From contig JBBQTD010000007.1 of assembly GCA_038234715.1 (NCBI GenBank), forward strand, positions 1 through 64,000: a DNA stretch of 64,000 nucleotides, given 5' to 3'. Below the pieces are notes generated by a model. That model was given only the letters and a program-made list of their open reading frames with translations. It was not told the DNA's origin and made no database searches. This document shows positions 37,745 through 47,033 of the stretch, piece after piece. Numbering within the stretch: the first letter of the stretch is position 1; each line of letters opens with the position of its first letter. The stretch is from SZAS-103 sp038234715 (GTDB lineage: Bacteria; Pseudomonadota; Gammaproteobacteria; Xanthomonadales; Xanthomonadaceae). Position numbers and translations under genes: made by a program.

Positions 37745-38792
37745 GCCGCCCAGGCGGGCCTTGTCCATGTGAGTGGCACGCAACCCGGAATTCGCCAGAT
37801 CGGTGAAGTCGGGGAATTCCCGTACAGGGATCGCAACGGCGAACCGCTCACCGATGCGGACACTCTCGAACGCAACCGCCTGCTCGCGATTCCGCCCGCT
37901 TATGTCGATGTATGGATCTGCGCGAATCCACGCGGACGCCTGCAGGCCACCGGCCGCGATGCGCGTGAGCGCAAGCAGTACCGCTATCACGCGCGCTGAC
38001 GCGACGTGCGCGATGGCAGCAAGTTCGAACGCGTGGCGGCATTCGCGCAAGCCTTGCCCACCCTGCGACTGGCGGTGTGTCGAGACCTGAAGTTATCCGG
38101 TCTGCCGCGCGAAAAAGTCGTTGCCTCGGTTGTCGCGCTGCTTGCGCAAACCCTGATCCGGATCGGCAACGAGGAATATGCAAGCAAGAACCGTTCTTTC
38201 GGATTGACCACACTGCGCAATCGCCATGTCGGCCGCAGCAAGGATCGGCTTGCGTTCCGCTTTCGCGGCAAGTCGGGACAGGAACACGATGTTGCGATCG
38301 GCCATGCGGTACTCGCGCGCATCGTGCGCCGCTGCCAGCAACTGCCGGGCCAGTACCTGTTCCAGTACATCGACGCCGAAGGCGCGCCGCATCCGCTGGA
38401 ATCCGGAATGGTCAACGACTACCTGCGCGAAACGATGCGATGCGGATTTCACTGCGAAGGATTTCCGCACGTGGGGTGGCACGCTTGCCGCGATGGTGAT
38501 TCTGGCGCAGGTCCCGCTTCCCGCCGCGGATGAGGATAGCGACGCAGCCGCACTCGAGCGCATGCTCGTGCATGCCGAGAAGGCTGCCGTTAAGCAGGTT
38601 GCTGCGCTCTTGGGAAACACGCCAACTGTATGCCGCAAATCGTATGTACAGCCCGATGTATTCGCGGCATGGCTCGACGGCAGCCTCGCACGGGCCCTGC
38701 CTTCACGCACTTTGACTCCGCCCCTCTCTCTGCGAAGGTCGGAGCGCCATGCACTGGCGCTGCTCAAGCGCAGGATGCGCTCCGCAAGGTAA
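37745..38792 (+). pseudogene. DNA topoisomerase IB, broken by an in-frame stop and a frameshift
   Basis: Joined across two lesions, this encodes a nearly full bacterial topoisomerase IB of about 340 residues. Readable parts include LLAIPPAYVDVWICANPRGR, then LATGRDARERKQYRYHAR-type sequence, then RDVRDGSKFERVAAFAQALP, and SFGLTTLRNRHVGRSKDRLA and FTAKDFRTWGGTLAAM. The catalytic tyrosine region CRKSYVQPDVF is intact. The first lesion is a TGA at 37997-37999 where relatives have a tryptophan (HARW). The second is an apparent extra base near 38437 that moves the reading to another frame. The expected start codon is also missing: AGLVHVSGTQPGI is in frame but has only GTG/TTG alternatives before a TAG. 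Assembly error cannot be excluded. Confidence 0.85.
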
Positions 38793-38847
38793 GGTTGAGC
38801 GCAATCGAGCTGCGCTAGGCTGGCGCGCTCGCGCCTCGGAACCCGCC

Positions 38848-40179
38848 GTGACCCAACCGCCAGACGAAGCGTCTCCAACCGTGCCGCAGCCGGTGCTGCC
38901 GCTAGCGCCAATGGGGGACCCGCCTCCAGTGGCGCACGAAGAGGACCAGGCGCCGACCGGCATACATGTGCGCCGCGCTGCCGTCGCTTTCGTGTTCATC
39001 ACGGTGATGATCGACATACTGTCGTTCGGCATCATCATTCCGGTGCTGCCGCACCTGATCAAGACCATGGCGGGCGGCGGTTTCGGGAATGCCGCGTATT
39101 GGGTCGGATGGTTCGGCACTGTTTTCGCGATCATGCAATTCATTTTCTCGCCGGTGCAGGGCGCGCTGTCGGATCACTTCGGACGGCGCCCCGTGATCCT
39201 GATGTCGAACCTGGGGTTGGGCCTCGATTTCCTGCTGATGTCGGTTGTCAACACGCTGCCGCTGCTGTTTATCGGCCGCATCATTTCCGGCATCACAGCC
39301 GCGAGCTTTTCCACCGCAAATGCCTACATCGCCGATGTCACGCCACCCGCGAAACGCGCGGGTGCGTTTGGCCTGATGGGTGCGGCGTTTGGCATCGGCT
39401 TCGTGATCGGTCCCGCCCTTGGGAGCCTGCTTTCGGTGGTCAATCCGCGCGCGCCATTCGTGGCGGCGGCAGCCCTGAGCCTGCTGAATTTCTGTTATGG
39501 ATTCTTCGTATTGCCCGAGTCGTTGCCACCCGAGAAGCGCAGCGCGTTCAGCTGGAAGCGCGCGAACCCTGTGGGTGCGTTGTTGATGCTGCGCCGCTAT
39601 CCGCAGGTGTTCGGACTCGCGTTGACGGTATTCCTGTTCCAGCTTGCGCACTACGTTTTCAACAGCGTGTTCGTGCTCTATGCGGACTATCGCTACGGCT
39701 GGGGCCAGCATCAGGTCGGCTACGTACTCGCTGGCGTCGGCGTGCTCAGCGCATTCGTGCAGGCGTGGCTCGCCAAGCGCGTCGTGCATGGGCTCGGCGA
39801 GCGCCGCACGTTGCTTCTGGGTACCGTGTGCGGAGCAATCGGCTTCGGCATTTACGGATTCGCCACGACCGGTTGGGTGTTCCTGCTTGCGATGCCGATC
39901 GGTGCGCTGTGGGGGCTCGCCAGTCCGGTCACGCAATCCATCATGACGCGGCAGGTCGATCCGCACGAACAGGGTCGCCTGCAAGGCAGCGTGACGTCGC
40001 TCGCGAGCACCGCTGGCATCTTCGGTCCGGCGTTGTTCACGACTGTTTTCGCGACTTTCATCGGCGCCCACGTACCCGTACATCTGCCCGGCGCGCCTTT
40101 CCTGTTGTCGTCAGCGCTGGTTCTGATCGCGCTCGCAATCGCATGGCGTTTCACAGCCAGGCTGCCCGCCGTGCAGTGA
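38848..40179 (+). CDS. MFS transporter, TetA-like drug exporter family
   Basis: 443 residues with twelve predicted membrane helices. The sequence MIDILSFGIIIPVLPHLIKT begins helix 1. The loop 2-3 motif GALSDHFGRRPVILMSN is the family hallmark, and GRIISGITAASFSTANAYIA follows in helix 4-5. This is the TCR/Tet group, which exports tetracyclines and other compounds by proton antiport. I favour GTG 38848 (VTQPPDEASP); the frame extends upstream into the pseudogene, and ATG 38908 would shorten the cytoplasmic N-terminus. The Pro-rich N-terminal 50 residues are not typical of the family. Substrate unknown. Confidence 0.88.
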   Translation: MTQPPDEASPTVPQPVLPLAPMGDPPPVAHEEDQAPTGIHVRRAAVAFVFITVMIDILSFGIIIPVLPHLIKTMAGGGFGNAAYWVGWFGTVFAIMQFIFSPVQGALSDHFGRRPVILMSNLGLGLDFLLMSVVNTLPLLFIGRIISGITAASFSTANAYIADVTPPAKRAGAFGLMGAAFGIGFVIGPALGSLLSVVNPRAPFVAAAALSLLNFCYGFFVLPESLPPEKRSAFSWKRANPVGALLMLRRYPQVFGLALTVFLFQLAHYVFNSVFVLYADYRYGWGQHQVGYVLAGVGVLSAFVQAWLAKRVVHGLGERRTLLLGTVCGAIGFGIYGFATTGWVFLLAMPIGALWGLASPVTQSIMTRQVDPHEQGRLQGSVTSLASTAGIFGPALFTTVFATFIGAHVPVHLPGAPFLLSSALVLIALAIAWRFTARLPAVQ

Positions 40180-40411
40180 GTCCGCGTTCGGCAGAGCACT
40201 TGTGCATGTTTGAACAGCCGACGCACTGTGGAGAAGAAGCGCGTTGCACGACCGGCGCGGCCTGGACGTGGCGGCGAAAGCTTACGATGCGATCTTGGAG
40301 ATGCGTCACAGTGGTGCTGATGAATGCCGGGGACCAGGATACGCACGCAGAAAAGTCGCGTTACTCGAAAAGAGGGACGGTGACGCTGGCTGGGGCCACA
40401 TCCCACGAAAT

Positions 40412-41134
40412 TCAGTTGGGCGGAGAGTCCGCCGGCAACGACGCACCACCCAGCACCAGCTTCACCAGGTCGATGTCCTTGAGCTTCTTCAATTGCGCGG
40501 CAGTCATTTCGGTCATCACCAGCGCTTCGGCCAGGCACCACGAACGTTCCCAGCGGCTGAGCTCACGCCGCCCCTGCGCGACCGCCAACAGTTCCTCGCG
40601 CGTGTGGGTCTGATCGTGCGGATCGTCATTGACCGGCTTGGGAAGACCCGTACCCTGAGCTGCGGCCTTCACCAGGATGGCCACCCGTCGCTGGGTGCAT
40701 TCTGCATCGCTGCCCAGCGCATCGCGGCCGACCAGCGGCACCGCGTCGGCAAGCGTCTGGCGTAGGTCCGCGAGCTCCTTCGCAACTGTTTGCTGCGCGG
40801 CGGATGTGCTCTCGAGCTTTGCTTCCAGCTGGAGGAATTCGGTTACCGGGTCGTGCAACACGTCGGCGTCGAGCATGTCGGTCACGCGCCTGGAGAGCTT
40901 GGCGTACACATCCGCGTGGGTCATGCGCAGGCTGCGCGTGGCGATCTGCCAGGCATACGCGACCTGTTGCGCGGTGCGTGTTTCCGGCTGGGCCAGCTCG
41001 TCGTCGTCCCCTTCCTTGCCCAGTTCGCTCAGCGCCTCGTCGATCTTCTCGCGCAGCGGATCCTCCTCGAAGCGACGATTTGCGCGGCGCAGCGCGGAAC
41101 GGCAATCCAGCAGCAGGTTGCGCAGATCGGACAT
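40412..41134 (-). CDS. uncharacterised alpha-helical protein
   Basis: 240 residues, soluble and strongly helical, rich in Glu, Asp, Lys and Arg. It has no signal peptide or membrane segment. Repeated Leu/Ala heptads (about residues 100-140, such as EFLQLEAKLESTSAAQQTVA) suggest a coiled coil. The N-terminus MSDLRNLLLDCRSALRRANR and the C-terminal MTEMTAAQLKKLKDIDLVKL are distinctive, but I do not recognise a family. It is leftward, downstream of the 41.2 kb oxidoreductase gene's end with 102 bases between them, so the two may be one transcript. Confidence 0.6.
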   Translation of the reverse strand: MSDLRNLLLDCRSALRRANRRFEEDPLREKIDEALSELGKEGDDDELAQPETRTAQQVAYAWQIATRSLRMTHADVYAKLSRRVTDMLDADVLHDPVTEFLQLEAKLESTSAAQQTVAKELADLRQTLADAVPLVGRDALGSDAECTQRRVAILVKAAAQGTGLPKPVNDDPHDQTHTREELLAVAQGRRELSRWERSWCLAEALVMTEMTAAQLKKLKDIDLVKLVLGGASLPADSPPN

Positions 41135-41236
41135 GGCGGCACCGATCAAGGGTGGGATGCAAAGAGTAACGCGATTCGGCCCGGGCGCGGCTACCGTGCC
41201 CGATAGTTCATGCTGCAGCCCCGATTGCCCAGGCGA

Positions 41237-44200
41237 TCAGGCAGCCTTGCGCAGTGCTGCCGTTTCGCGCCAGCGCTGCATCAGCGCCTTCCACTGCGGC
41301 AAGGCGTCCGCGAGATGGGCGTCCTTGACGTGCCCATACCCGCGGATGCGTTCGGGCATGCCCGCGATCTCTATCGCCAGCGCAAGGTTGTCCGGCGACA
41401 GTCCTGCAAGGAGCGCGTTGATGTCGGAGAAATAGTCGGCGATCAACCTGCGCTCGGTTCGACGTTCATGAGTGCGCCCGAAGACATCCAGCATGCCGCC
41501 GCGCAGGAAGCGTAGTCTGGCGAGCATGCGGAACGCGGTCAGCATCCATGGGCCGAATTCCTGCTTGATCAGGTGGCCGTCGGCGTCCTTCTTTGCGAAC
41601 AGCGGCGGCGCAAGGTAAAAGCGCAGCTTGTAGTCGCCTTCGAACTGCTGCGCGACGCGGCGCTGGAAATCGCCGGACGTGTACAGGCGCGCGACTTCGT
41701 ACTCATCCTTGTACACCATCAGCTTGAAAGCATAGCGCGCGACCGCTTCTGTCAACGCGGTCGAGCCGGCGACCTGCGCGGCTTCGGTCGACCGGACCTT
41801 GTCCACGAGCGCGCGGTAGCGATCTGCATAGGATGCGTTTTGGTACTGCACGAGAAACGCGTTGCGCCGTTCGATCGCTTCGTCGAGGTTGCGCGAAAGC
41901 CTTGCGTCGTCGAGCGGCAGGTCGGCGATGTTCGCTGGATTCGACGACGACAGCGGCGACGTGCGCGGCGCCGGATCCGACAGCGCTTGCCCGGCCGATT
42001 GCAGGCCCGCGGCGACGCGCGCTGCGTCCGGATCGATCGCGGCCAGCCGGCCCCACGCAAACGCGGTCTTGTTCATCTCGACGGCCGCGGCGTTGAGTTC
42101 GATCGCGCGCAGGAGTGCTTCCAGCGATACCGGCACCAGTCCTAGTTGCCACGCGACACCGAGCATGAACAGGTTGGTTGCGATCGCATCGCCGAGCAAC
42201 GCGGTCGCGATAGCGGTCGCCTCGATCTGCATTGGTTCGGCACCATCAAGAGCGGTGCGCACGGCCGCGACGATCTCGTTGGCAGGAAACTTCATGTCCG
42301 GGTGCATGGTGAAGCCGCCCGGCATGGCCTCGTAGTTGTTGAGCACGACGCTGCTGCGGTCTGCGCGGATCTTCGACAGCGCCCAGTAGTCGTTGACCAC
42401 GACCATGTCGCAGCCGAGCACAAGGTCGGCTTCGCCCGCGGCAATGCGTACCGCATGGATGTCCTTGGGAGACCGGGCAATGCGCACGTGCGTGGTCACC
42501 GCGCCGCCCTTCTGCGCGAGTCCGGTCTGGTCGAGCACGCTGGCACCCTTGTTCTCCAGATGCCCGGCCATGCCGAGCAGCGCTCCGATGGTCACCACGC
42601 CGGTGCCACCGACGCCGGTGATCAGGATGTTCCACGGCTGCTCGAGGTCGGACTTGAACTTTGGCAACGGCAGGTTGCCGAGGCGTGCGGCAATTGCGTC
42701 CTTCGTCGAACGCGCGCTGCCCTTGCGCAGTTCTCCTCCATGCACCGTCACGAAGCTCGGACAGAAGCCCTTCGTGCACGAATAGTCCTTGTTGCAGCCG
42801 CTCTGGTCGATTTCGCGCTTGCGGCCGAATTCGGTTTCCTTCGGCAGCACCGCGACGCAGAAAGATTTTTCGCCGCAGTCGCCGCAGCCTTCGCAGACCA
42901 GCGTGTTGATCACGACGCGTTTCTTCGGGTCCGGAATCTTGCCGCGCTTGCGGCGACGGCGCTTCTCGGTCGCACAGGTTTGGTCGTAGATCAACACCGA
43001 CACACCGGGCACTTCGCGCAAGCGCTTCTGCGTTGCGTCGAGCAGGTCGCGGTCGAGGAACTCGACACCGCCCGGGAAGATCTCCGGCTTGCTCCACTTC
43101 GCGATGTCGTCGCTCATCACGATGATCGTGGTAACGCCTTCACTGCGCATCTGGTGGGCGATGCCCGGCACCGTCAGCGTGCCGTCGACGGGTTGCCCGC
43201 CGGTCATCGCAACCGCGTCGTTGTAGAGGACCTTGTAGGTGATGTTGACCTTCGCCGCGACCGCTTGGCGGATCGCCAGCGAGCCACTGTGGAAATAGGT
43301 GCCATCGCCGAGGTTCTGGAACACGTGCTTCGTTTCGGTGAACGGCGCCTGCCCGCACCAGGTGACGCCTTCGCCACCCATCTGGGTGAAGGTGTCGGTG
43401 TTGCGGTCCATCCACGTGACCATGTAGTGGCAACCGATGCCGGCGAGAGCGCGCGAACCCTCGGGTACGGCAGTCGAGGTGTTGTGCGGGCAACCCGCGC
43501 AGTAATGCGGAACGCGCGGGAAATTCGCACGCGGCAATGCGAGCTCGGCTTCCTTCGCGGCGATCCACTTGAGTCGGTCGCGTATCGTCTCGGTGGTGTG
43601 GAAACGCCCGAGCCGCTTCGCGATCACCCTTGCGATGCGCGCGGGCGTGAGTTCGTTGGTCGACGGCAGGATCCACTCGCCCGCTTCGTCGTACTTGCCG
43701 ACGACCGAAGGACGCCGTGCGTGATCCCAGTTGTACATCGCCTCCTTCATCTGCGATTCGATGAAGCTGCGCTTCTCCTCGACCACGATGATGTCTTCAA
43801 GCCCGGCCGCGAACGCGCGGATGCCTACCGGCTCCAGCGGCCAGGTCATGCCGATCTTGTACACGCGTATGCCGATGTCGGCAGCGGCCCTGCGATCGAT
43901 GCCGAGGTATTCCAGCGCCTGCAGCACATCCAGGTAGCTCTTGCCGGTGGTCACGATCCCGAGCCGCGCCCTCGGCGAATCGAACACGACGCGATCGATG
44001 CGATTGGCTCGCGAAAACGCTTCGGCGGCGCGTACGCCGTACTGGTGCAGGCGCATTTCCTGGTTCAGTGGAGGATCGGGCCAGCGGATGTTGAGTCCGC
44101 CTGGCGGCAGTTCGAAGTCCCCGGGAATCACGATGTCGAGCTGGTGCGGATCGACGATCACCGAGGCCGAGGACTCGACCGTCTCCGCAATCGTCTTGAA

Positions 44201-44815
44201 GCCGACCCAGCGGCCGGTGAAGCGCGACATCGCCCAACCCAGCAGGCCCATGTCGAGGATGTCCTGCACTCCGGCCGGATTCAGGACGGGCATCATTGCG
44301 GAAACGAACTCGAGTTCCGAGCCATGCGGCAACGTCGACGACCGGCACGCATGGTCGTCGGCAGCGAGCGCAAGTACGCCGCCATGCCTGGACGTGCCTG
44401 CCGCGTTGCCATGCTTGAACACGTCGCCACAGCGATCTACGCCCGGACCCTTGCCGTACCACATCGCGAACACGCCATCGACTTTCACGCCGGGGAACAG
44501 GTTGGTCTGCTGCGAACCCCAGACCATCGTGGCGCCGAGGTCCTCGTTGATGCCCGGGGTGAACTCGATCGCCGCGGCCTTGAGGTGCTTCTTGGCCTTC
44601 CACAGCTCCAGGTCGAATCCGCCGAGCGGCGAGCCGCGGTAACCGGAAATGAAACCGCCCGAATTGATCCCTGCGGCACGATCGCGCAAATGCTGCATCA
44701 ATGGCAGCCGCACCAGCGCCTGCACGCCGGACAGGAAAATGCGGCCGCGCTCGCGGGTGTACTTGTCGTCGAGACTGTAGTCCAGGTCAAGCACTGGCGC
44801 GGGCATCGCGGACAT
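41237..44815 (-). CDS. fused indolepyruvate ferredoxin oxidoreductase
   Basis: 1192 residues, the length of the single-chain IorA-IorB type. The N-terminal half is IorA-like, with GYRGSPLGGFDLELW and the thiamine-diphosphate region including PHYCAGCPHNTS and MGGEGVTWCGQAPF. A Cys-rich stretch follows: NTLVCEGCGDCGEKSFC and GCNKDYSCTKGFCP are 4Fe-4S ligands. The C-terminal part is IorB-like (LITGVGGTGVVTIGALLGMA and LDQTGLAQKGGAVTTHVRIA), followed by a roughly 250-residue tail. The family decarboxylates aryl-pyruvates to acyl-CoA with ferredoxin reduction. I chose ATG 44815 (MSAMPAPVLDLDYS). A very long antisense frame over it is an artefact. Confidence 0.9.
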   Translation of the reverse strand: MSAMPAPVLDLDYSLDDKYTRERGRIFLSGVQALVRLPLMQHLRDRAAGINSGGFISGYRGSPLGGFDLELWKAKKHLKAAAIEFTPGINEDLGATMVWGSQQTNLFPGVKVDGVFAMWYGKGPGVDRCGDVFKHGNAAGTSRHGGVLALAADDHACRSSTLPHGSELEFVSAMMPVLNPAGVQDILDMGLLGWAMSRFTGRWVGFKTIAETVESSASVIVDPHQLDIVIPGDFELPPGGLNIRWPDPPLNQEMRLHQYGVRAAEAFSRANRIDRVVFDSPRARLGIVTTGKSYLDVLQALEYLGIDRRAAADIGIRVYKIGMTWPLEPVGIRAFAAGLEDIIVVEEKRSFIESQMKEAMYNWDHARRPSVVGKYDEAGEWILPSTNELTPARIARVIAKRLGRFHTTETIRDRLKWIAAKEAELALPRANFPRVPHYCAGCPHNTSTAVPEGSRALAGIGCHYMVTWMDRNTDTFTQMGGEGVTWCGQAPFTETKHVFQNLGDGTYFHSGSLAIRQAVAAKVNITYKVLYNDAVAMTGGQPVDGTLTVPGIAHQMRSEGVTTIIVMSDDIAKWSKPEIFPGGVEFLDRDLLDATQKRLREVPGVSVLIYDQTCATEKRRRRKRGKIPDPKKRVVINTLVCEGCGDCGEKSFCVAVLPKETEFGRKREIDQSGCNKDYSCTKGFCPSFVTVHGGELRKGSARSTKDAIAARLGNLPLPKFKSDLEQPWNILITGVGGTGVVTIGALLGMAGHLENKGASVLDQTGLAQKGGAVTTHVRIARSPKDIHAVRIAAGEADLVLGCDMVVVNDYWALSKIRADRSSVVLNNYEAMPGGFTMHPDMKFPANEIVAAVRTALDGAEPMQIEATAIATALLGDAIATNLFMLGVAWQLGLVPVSLEALLRAIELNAAAVEMNKTAFAWGRLAAIDPDAARVAAGLQSAGQALSDPAPRTSPLSSSNPANIADLPLDDARLSRNLDEAIERRNAFLVQYQNASYADRYRALVDKVRSTEAAQVAGSTALTEAVARYAFKLMVYKDEYEVARLYTSGDFQRRVAQQFEGDYKLRFYLAPPLFAKKDADGHLIKQEFGPWMLTAFRMLARLRFLRGGMLDVFGRTHERRTERRLIADYFSDINALLAGLSPDNLALAIEIAGMPERIRGYGHVKDAHLADALPQWKALMQRWRETAALRKAA

Positions 44816-45028
44816 CGGGAACCCCAGGCAGGAAGCCGACGCCACTGGTTCGCGGCCGGCTGAAGGATCGTCTTGAAATGATAGCAGGGCAAACCGCCGC
44901 GTCCGTTCGTCGCGCATTGCGCCAGCGCTGCCGGCGTAACCGAGCCGGTCCTTCCCGGTCGACGGCTCAGACCCGGGCCGGCGCCGGTCTCCGCGCGGCA
45001 CTACGTTCCACTTGAACAGCCATGCTGT

Positions 45029-45682
45029 TCATTGCCGTTGGCGGAACGAGCAGTTGAACGCAACCGTGATGCGTTCGTCCTCGCCATAGAAAGGCATCAC
45101 GTGGTGCAGCAGCCATGACGGAAACACGATCAATTGCCCGGGAATCATCTGGAAGCCGTGGTTCCCCATGTTGTACGGCTGGCGCAGGGACGCATTGCCT
45201 GAATCCACGTACATGCTGTTCGTGCTGTGCGGATTGATGAAGCTCAGCCGGCCGCTGTCAGGCTGGTCCGCATCGCTCCGGCCAGCCGCGACGCAGTAGA
45301 CGCCAGACCACGACGCCATGGGGTGGTTGTGCACCCCGAAATGGCCATTGCGACGGGTGACGTGGAACCAGGCATCGGTGGCGACGTCGATTCCACGCAA
45401 GACTGCGAGGTCGTAGCCATTGAGCTCACCGACCCACCGCACCAGGTTGGACAGGCAGAACGCGCTCAGTTCGGCGATGCATGGCTCGGGCCAGTCGAAC
45501 AAATCGAAACGGCTCTCGAACAACTGCGCGTTGCGCACGGTATACGGATTGGGGTTTGCATAGCGGCCGCCTTCGGCCTCGCGGGCAAGGAACAACACGC
45601 GCAGCGCGGCGTTCAAGGCAGCGGGCCCCGGGTGTTGGGCGAAGCCGAATGGCACCGCGAACATGGAGGTGATGGTCGTCAT
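45029..45682 (-). CDS. TIGR02466-like 2-oxoglutarate/Fe(II) oxygenase
   Basis: 217 residues. The double-stranded beta-helix motifs VHNHPMASWSGVYCVAAG (HxN/H) and PGQLIVFPSWLLHHVMPF fit the putative 2OG-Fe(II) oxygenases of the TIGR02466 type, which have unknown substrates. The C-terminal ERITVAFNCSF is also typical. It stands alone, leftward, between the IorA-B fusion gene and the REC-EAL gene. A second oxygenase of different type lies at 51.4 kb. Confidence 0.75.
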   Translation of the reverse strand: MTTITSMFAVPFGFAQHPGPAALNAALRVLFLAREAEGGRYANPNPYTVRNAQLFESRFDLFDWPEPCIAELSAFCLSNLVRWVGELNGYDLAVLRGIDVATDAWFHVTRRNGHFGVHNHPMASWSGVYCVAAGRSDADQPDSGRLSFINPHSTNSMYVDSGNASLRQPYNMGNHGFQMIPGQLIVFPSWLLHHVMPFYGEDERITVAFNCSFRQRQ

Positions 45683-45834
45683 GGAAAACCTGTTCGGGAT
45701 CAGGGTTCGAAGAATACGCCGTCGAGTCCCGACAACGCTTCGAAGTCGGTTCCTGTTGAATGGGAGGAAGCGCAGCTACGGCTTTCCGGCTCGTGCGTGG
45801 CGGCGTAGAGTCCGGGGAGAAGCGGGGGATGACG

Positions 45835-47031
45835 ATGCAATTTTCGAACATGAGCGTGCTGCTGGTCGAGGATCACGATTTTCAGCGCCGCCTTGGGTCG
45901 CGGCTCCTTGTTGAACTCGGCGTCGGAAGTGTCATGGAGGCTTCCGGGGGCTTCGAGGCTCTGGAAATATTGCGCGCGATGGAAAAGCCCCCGGATGTCG
46001 TTCTGGTGGACCTGGACATGCCGGGCATGGACGGCGTGGAGTTCATAGGTCTGATCGCACAGCACCGACTCGCGCCAGCGATTGCCGTGGTGAGCGCGAT
46101 GGACGCTGCACTGTTGCATGCGGTGCAGGTGATGGCGGAAGCGCTTGGTCTTCGGGTGCTCGGCAGTGTGCCCAAGCCACTCTCCAGAGACCGGCTCGGA
46201 CAGGTGTTGAACTTGCTCGAATCCGAGCCTGTCGCAAAGGTCCCTTACGCCGTCGTGGAAACGACGGTCGAACAGGTGCGTGCCGCATTCGAAAGCGGGC
46301 AGATCGTTGCGTATTTCCAGCCACAGGCCGAAATGCACAATGGCAAGATCGTCAGTGTCGAAGCCCTCGCGCGCTGGGTGCAACCAGACGGGCAGGTGCT
46401 CAGCGCAGTGCACTTCATGCCATTGGTCGAAGCGCACGGCATGATCGAAGCATTCACGGAACGCATGCTGGGCCTGAGCTGCGAATGGCAGCAACGTTGG
46501 TCGACCGAGGGCGACCGGCTGAAAGTCTCAGTCAACATCTCGGCCCAAAACCTGACCGGACCTGAAATTGCCGACAACTACGAGCGCATCGTGCGCAGCC
46601 ACGGGATGCGACCGCCTGACGTCGTGCTGGAGGTGACCGAGAGCGCGCTGATGAGCGATACGGCGCGCGGGCTGGCGATGCTTGCCCGGCTGCGCCTCAA
46701 GGGCTTCGGCCTGAGCGTTGACGACTTCGGTACGGGCTACTCGTCGCTGGCGCAACTTTCGGAAATCCCGTTCACCGAACTCAAGATCGACCGTGGATTT
46801 GTGCATCGTTCGCCCGAGCAGCCACGCAAGGTCGCAATGATCGAGACCAGTTTGGACCTCGCGCGCAAGCTGGGCCTGAAAGTCGTCGCCGAAGGTATAG
46901 AGACGATTAAGGAGTGGCAGCTGCTGGCGCAGCGCGGTTGCGATCTCGCGCAGGGTTACCTGATTTCGGCTGCGGTCCCGGGCGACCGGTTGCTTGAGGC
47001 CATCGAGCGCTGGCGGAAGACCAGGCAATAG
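45835..47031 (+). CDS. REC-EAL response regulator, c-di-GMP phosphodiesterase (RocR/VieA-like)
   Basis: 398 residues, close to Pseudomonas RocR (392). The receiver domain has LLVEDHDFQRR and VLVDLDMPGMDGVEFIG, with the phosphoacceptor Asp59, and VPKPL at the end. The EAL domain includes YFQPQAEMHNGKIVSVEALA, EVTESALMSDTARGLAML, DDFGTGYSSLAQLSEIP, KIDRGF and GLKVVAEGIE, so the metal and catalytic residues look complete and the enzyme should degrade c-di-GMP. I chose ATG 45835, which has a GGGGGA site six bases upstream; ATG 45829 is an alternative. The next gene, a hybrid kinase, starts two bases after its stop. Confidence 0.92.
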   Translation: MQFSNMSVLLVEDHDFQRRLGSRLLVELGVGSVMEASGGFEALEILRAMEKPPDVVLVDLDMPGMDGVEFIGLIAQHRLAPAIAVVSAMDAALLHAVQVMAEALGLRVLGSVPKPLSRDRLGQVLNLLESEPVAKVPYAVVETTVEQVRAAFESGQIVAYFQPQAEMHNGKIVSVEALARWVQPDGQVLSAVHFMPLVEAHGMIEAFTERMLGLSCEWQQRWSTEGDRLKVSVNISAQNLTGPEIADNYERIVRSHGMRPPDVVLEVTESALMSDTARGLAMLARLRLKGFGLSVDDFGTGYSSLAQLSEIPFTELKIDRGFVHRSPEQPRKVAMIETSLDLARKLGLKVVAEGIETIKEWQLLAQRGCDLAQGYLISAAVPGDRLLEAIERWRKTRQ

Positions 47032-47033
47032 CC

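Noticed and set aside
37997..37999. TGA read as selenocysteine in the topoisomerase
   Set aside because: Relatives have tryptophan there, the enzyme uses tyrosine chemistry, and an independent frameshift lies downstream.
42146..44863. 905-residue frame antisense to the indolepyruvate oxidoreductase
   Set aside because: It exactly shadows a gene with clear domains. Such long antisense frames arise in high-GC codon usage, and its sequence has no recognisable domain.
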